Shown: positions 33,161 through 36,361 of the stretch, one piece after another
How the letters are laid out: the number at the start of each line of letters is the position of its first letter
Numbering within the stretch: position 1 is the first letter of the stretch
NCBI GenBank assembly: GCA_947505035.1
Contig: CANNIS010000007.1
Span: 1-36,361, forward strand
Direction: 5' to 3'
Length of the DNA: 36,361 nucleotides
Origin: Sphingobacteriales bacterium
GTDB taxonomy: Bacteria > Bacteroidota > Bacteroidia > Sphingobacteriales > Sphingobacteriaceae
Made by a program: the position numbers and the translations under genes
The notes under the pieces: model-generated
What the model saw: the letters and a program-made list of their open reading frames with translations, nothing else
Told to the model about the DNA's origin: nothing
Databases searched by the model: none

Positions 33161-34771
33161 TTATGATTTTACGATTGGTGCTGCTGCTACTATTTCGGGA
33201 GAAACACCATCGGCATATTGTTCGAAATTCTTGATAAATTTTTGGGCTAATTCATTTGCCTTTTGATCGTAATCTGCTGCGCTGCCCCAAGTGTTTCTTG
33301 GATTTAAAATTTCTGAAGGCACATTTGGGCAAGTAGTTGGCATTTGCAATCCAAAAACTGGATGCTGCTCAAACTCAACGCCAGCAAGTGCTCCGTTCAA
33401 TGCTGCTGTAATCATTGCGCGTGTATAACTTAATTTCATTCTTGAGCCAGTACCATAAGCACCTCCGGTCCAGCCGGTATTTACTAACCAAACATTTACT
33501 TGGTGTTCTTTCATTTTATTGCCCAACATTTCTGCATATTTTGCAGGATGTAGTGGTAAAAATACTTTTCCAAAACAAGCAGAGAATGTGATTTGTGGTT
33601 CGGTAACTCCTGCTTCTGTTCCAGCTACTTTTGCAGTATAACCAGAAATAAAATGATACATCGCTTGGCCTGCATCTAACTTAGCAATAGGTGGCAAAAC
33701 GCCATATGCATCACAGGTTAAAAAGAAAATATTTTTAGGATTGCTTGCGATAGAAGGTTCTACCGCATTCACTATGTGGTGGATTGGATAAGCAACTCGC
33801 GTGTTTTCTGTTTTAGAAATATTAGAAAAATCTACCGTGCTGGTTTCCTCGTAACAAACAATATTTTCTAGTAAAGCGCCAAATTTAATAGCCTCCCAAA
33901 TTTCTGGTTCTTTTTCTTTGGTTAAGTCTACACATTTTGCATAACAACCACCTTCTAAATTAAATACTGTATCGGTTGCCCATCCATGTTCATCATCGCC
34001 AATTAAACCTCTGTTTGGATCGGCAGATAATGTAGTTTTACCTGTACCCGATAAACCAAAGAAAATAGCCGTGTCGCCATCTTTGCCAATGTTTGCCGAA
34101 CAATGCATCGACAATACATTTTTATCATGCGGTAAAACAAAATTTAATACCCCGAAAATTCCTTTTTTAATTTCACCTGTATAACCGGTTCCACCTATTA
34201 AAATAATTTTTTTGGTAAAATTTAAAATGGCGAAATTGTGTTGGCGTGTTCCATCAATGGCCGGATCGGCTTTAAAACCAGGTGCGTTAACGATGGTCCA
34301 CTCTGGCGAAAAGTTTAATACTTCTTCTTTACTTGGACGCAAAAATAAATTATTTGCAAAAATATTATGATAAGCTTGCTCAGTAACAACACGAATATTC
34401 GTGCGGAATTTTGGATCCGCACAAGCATAAGCATCTCTTACAAAAATTTCTTTGCCTGCTAAATAGGCGCAAACTCTATGGTATAATAAATCAAATTTTT
34501 GGCTATCAAATGGAATGTTTACATCTCCCCACCAAACTGTATTTTCGGTAATGGCATCTTTAACAATAAATCTGTCTTTAGGTGATCTTCCGGTAAACTC
34601 GCCAGTGTCTGCGGCTAATGCGCCAGAATCAACTAGTCTACCTTCGCCTCTAAGAATTGCCTCTTCCACTAATTCTGCGGGTGTCATATTCCAATAGGCA
34701 GCCGCAACATTTTCTAATCCTAAAGTAGCAACACTTGCATTGCTTGCTCTCAATCCAAATTCATTATTCAT
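33161..34771 (-). CDS. pckA: Phosphoenolpyruvate carboxykinase (ATP)
   Basis: PckA interconverts oxaloacetate and PEP with ATP/ADP and is the entry to gluconeogenesis. The 536-residue protein shows GRSPKDRFIV (61-70, substrate site), the P-loop GLSGTGKTTLSADP (239-252), the kinase-2 motif GDDEHGW (258-264) with metal-binding aspartates, and NTGWTGGAYGTGSRMKL near residue 435. It is the ATP type by its P-loop and length; the GTP enzyme is longer and different. It is likely transcribed with the DUF3127 gene downstream. A 64-base spacer parts it from the SUI1 gene; no clear promoter consensus is seen there. Confidence 0.97.
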   Translation of the reverse strand: MNNEFGLRASNASVATLGLENVAAAYWNMTPAELVEEAILRGEGRLVDSGALAADTGEFTGRSPKDRFIVKDAITENTVWWGDVNIPFDSQKFDLLYHRVCAYLAGKEIFVRDAYACADPKFRTNIRVVTEQAYHNIFANNLFLRPSKEEVLNFSPEWTIVNAPGFKADPAIDGTRQHNFAILNFTKKIILIGGTGYTGEIKKGIFGVLNFVLPHDKNVLSMHCSANIGKDGDTAIFFGLSGTGKTTLSADPNRGLIGDDEHGWATDTVFNLEGGCYAKCVDLTKEKEPEIWEAIKFGALLENIVCYEETSTVDFSNISKTENTRVAYPIHHIVNAVEPSIASNPKNIFFLTCDAYGVLPPIAKLDAGQAMYHFISGYTAKVAGTEAGVTEPQITFSACFGKVFLPLHPAKYAEMLGNKMKEHQVNVWLVNTGWTGGAYGTGSRMKLSYTRAMITAALNGALAGVEFEQHPVFGLQMPTTCPNVPSEILNPRNTWGSAADYDQKANELAQKFIKNFEQYADGVSPEIVAAAPIVKS

Positions 34772-34835
34772 TTAATGCTGTTTTTCGATGTTAATAGATA
34801 CATAAATAGGTGGCGCAAATTACTAAAAACAATGT

Positions 34836-35177
34836 TTATCCGCCAATTCTTTTTACTTTATAGCCTTCTGCTTGCAGTATTTGAATGATTTTTTCTCTAA
34901 AATCTCCTTGTATGATAATTTCGCCATCCTTTACCGTACCCCCTACGCCACATTTCGATTTTAATTTTTTGCCCAAATCGAGCAAGTCAGAGCCTAAACC
35001 AACAAAACCGGTAATTAAAGTAACCGCCTTGCCCGCTCTTTGCTTTTTATCTAATTGTACACGTAAATCTTGTTGGTTGTTTGCTGGTGTACTACTTATT
35101 TCTTCCGATTCTTGTTGAAATTCGAAATCTGGATTGGTAGAATACATAATGCCACCACTGCTATTTTTTTTTGACAT
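34836..35177 (-). CDS. SUI1/YciH family translation initiation factor-like protein
   Basis: A 113-residue protein of the SUI1 (eIF1-like) family, present in many bacteria as YciH. The folded domain (about 40-113) has RVQLDKKQRAGKAVTLITGF, LKSKCGVGGTVKDGEIIIQG and the final IIQILQAEGYKVKRIGG, all typical of SUI1. In E. coli the protein influences initiation fidelity; its exact role is uncertain. The start at 35177 (MSKKNSSGG) is preferred over one 12 bases upstream, because that one lies within the end of the lipid kinase gene. The stop of the kinase gene overlaps this start region closely. Confidence 0.92.
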   Translation of the reverse strand: MSKKNSSGGIMYSTNPDFEFQQESEEISSTPANNQQDLRVQLDKKQRAGKAVTLITGFVGLGSDLLDLGKKLKSKCGVGGTVKDGEIIIQGDFREKIIQILQAEGYKVKRIGG

Positions 35178-35178
35178 G

Positions 35179-36051
35179 TTAAGGAACAATTACATTTATA
35201 GCCTTAGCTAAAATTTGAATTTTAATATTTTCGCTTACCAATTTTGGTTCTCCATCTAAATGAATTACATTGTTGTTACGATTAATTAATATCGATTTTC
35301 CTTGTAAACTAATTAAGTATTTTGATTGATCGGCTGTCTTCAAAAACATTCGCAGCGCCAACAGTGGCATTAAGTATAATGGGAATGGTTTTACAATTAC
35401 TAAATCTAATAAGCCGTCTTGTAATTCGGCCCGAGGTGCTATGTGGGCTTCGTTTCCGTATTGGCTAGAATTGGCCACACTTAAAATAAAAGCTTCTTCT
35501 TCTAGTGTTTTTCCATCAATAATAATTTCATAATTTTTACTGCGGTAATTTTTTAATTCACTAAAAGTAGCTTTAACGTATCCTAGCAACCCTCTGTTTT
35601 TATCCTTTGCAAAAACATGACTAATGTGCGCATCAAATCCCATACCCGACATATTGAAAAAATAATGTTCATTCAGTTTTGCGGCATCAATTTTAGCCGT
35701 TTTAAATTGATTAATTAATTTAACAGCTTGAATAGTGTTCATTGGAATTTTTAAGGATCTGGCCAAACCATTACCAGAACCATAAGGTATAATGGCTAAG
35801 GTTCCTGCACTACCTATTAATGCCGATCCGATTTCGTTGATGGTGCCGTCTCCTCCAACAGCAACAACTATCTCAGCACCATTTAATATTGCTGCTTTGG
35901 TTAATTCGTAGGCGTGTTTTTCACTTTCGGTTTGAATAAGTTCATACTCAAATTTTGATACGTTTAAATGACTGGCAATTACTTTAGAGAAATGATTTTT
36001 GTTTTTCCCTCCTGCAATTGGATTAATGATGAATACTATTTTTATCTTCAA
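35179..36051 (-). CDS. Diacylglycerol/sphingosine kinase-like lipid kinase (YegS/DagK family)
   Basis: A 290-residue soluble lipid kinase that transfers phosphate from ATP to a lipid hydroxyl. It has the family motifs NPIAGGKNKNHF (10-21), VAVGGDGTINEIG (63-75, the nucleotide-binding GGDGT) and PYGSGNGLARSL (89-100), and the C-terminal beta domain with AELQDGLLDLVIVKPFP. The natural lipid substrate is not evident from sequence. The end of the upstream gene overlaps its start by 29 bases and the SUI1 gene begins right after its stop, so all three are probably one transcript. Confidence 0.94.
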   Translation of the reverse strand: MKIKIVFIINPIAGGKNKNHFSKVIASHLNVSKFEYELIQTESEKHAYELTKAAILNGAEIVVAVGGDGTINEIGSALIGSAGTLAIIPYGSGNGLARSLKIPMNTIQAVKLINQFKTAKIDAAKLNEHYFFNMSGMGFDAHISHVFAKDKNRGLLGYVKATFSELKNYRSKNYEIIIDGKTLEEEAFILSVANSSQYGNEAHIAPRAELQDGLLDLVIVKPFPLYLMPLLALRMFLKTADQSKYLISLQGKSILINRNNNVIHLDGEPKLVSENIKIQILAKAINVIVP

Positions 36052-36361
36052 TTGTTTGGTACTTGTTTTCTATTAATGCGTCATTAAACTGTTGTATATA
36101 TGCCGCTGTAAATTCTTTCATTTTATTTTCTTTCGCATCGGTTTTGTTGCGCAAATTATTTTTTAAATAAGGGTCTATTTGATAATTATAAAATGCCAAG
36201 GTTTGATCTTCAGCAAACTGTATAACATGAGTAGAATCAATAGTTTGATAGATTCCATCTCTATAGTTTATGGCGTATGGATATTGTTTTTTTCGCAAGG
36301 CGCTTTCTCCAAAAGCCATAAATGGATGATCGAAATGTAGGTAATCTAAAACCGTCGGCAT
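36023..36361 (-). CDS. C-terminal end of a probable LTA-synthase/sulfatase family enzyme, cut by window
   Basis: Only the last 112 residues are visible; the frame runs to the window edge. MPTVLDYLHFDHPFMAFGES matches the region after the catalytic core of LTA-synthase-like and other alkaline-phosphatase-superfamily sulfatases, where the pattern is a Pro-Thr-Val/Leu-Leu-Asp followed by a Phe-Gly-Ser/Glu. The Met at the edge is probably internal and not the start. The metal-binding residues lie outside the window, so the substrate cannot be guessed. Its 3' end overlaps the lipid kinase start by 29 bases. Confidence 0.65.
   Translation of the reverse strand: MPTVLDYLHFDHPFMAFGESALRKKQYPYAINYRDGIYQTIDSTHVIQFAEDQTLAFYNYQIDPYLKNNLRNKTDAKENKMKEFTAAYIQQFNDALIENKYQTIEDKNSIHH

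Overview
The window comes from the chromosome of a low-GC member of the Bacteroidota, probably near Chitinophagaceae or Sphingobacteriia. The reasons are the AT-rich sequence, no Shine-Dalgarno motifs before most starts, and a family set typical of the phylum: an ExbB-ExbD-ExbD-TonB locus, a DUF3127 protein, a DUF4159 protein, a lipoprotein M13 peptidase and a 14-subunit nuo locus with a short NuoG. No tRNA, rRNA, CRISPR array, insertion sequence or phage gene was recognised, and there is no gene-free stretch over 300 bases.

Left part (1-9344). A 5'-truncated Ppx/GppA phosphatase runs convergently into a small unknown gene. An M13 lipoprotein metallopeptidase with a clear terminator follows on the minus strand. 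A divergent, palindrome-rich 245-base spacer then leads into the most unusual part of the window, a tight plus-strand operon (3733-8679). Its first gene encodes one polypeptide that reads as FliF (periplasmic ring-building domain, transmembrane helix, cytoplasmic tail) fused to FliG (N, middle and C domains). It is followed by a secreted protein with a FlgO/CsgG-like part and a beta-rich C-terminus, a small exported TPR-like protein, a MotA-family protein and a MotB-family protein. No FliM, FliN, export apparatus, rod, hook or filament gene is present in the window, and the FliM-binding motif of FliG is not conserved. I read this as a minimal flagellar-motor-like machine in a lineage usually regarded as non-flagellate; I do not recall a described counterpart. 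A rhomboid protease lies just downstream.

Central part (9333-26768, minus strand). The whole complex I locus is present in the order nuoA-B-C-D-E-(methyltransferase)-F-G-H-I-J-K-L-M-N. It runs on with short gaps into a DedA membrane protein, a CNNM/CorC-type CBS protein, rsmE, a DUF4159 protein and a biotin carboxyl carrier protein. Three points stand out: a SAM methyltransferase gene inside nuo between nuoE and nuoF, a strong hairpin with a U-rich tail between nuoA and nuoB, and a NuoG that ends after its iron-sulfur domains.

Right part (26804-36361, minus strand). An exbB-exbD-exbD-tonB-small membrane protein-PstS-like lipoprotein-TPR operon lies directly upstream of nuoA. Beyond it are a DUF3127 protein, ATP-type PEP carboxykinase, a SUI1-family protein, a diacylglycerol/sphingosine-kinase-like lipid kinase and the C-terminal end of a probable LTA-synthase/sulfatase-family enzyme cut by the window edge.

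Three ion-motive-force systems therefore sit together: complex I, which generates the gradient, and ExbB/ExbD/TonB and the MotA/MotB-like pair, which use it. Whether they are functionally linked cannot be decided from this window.
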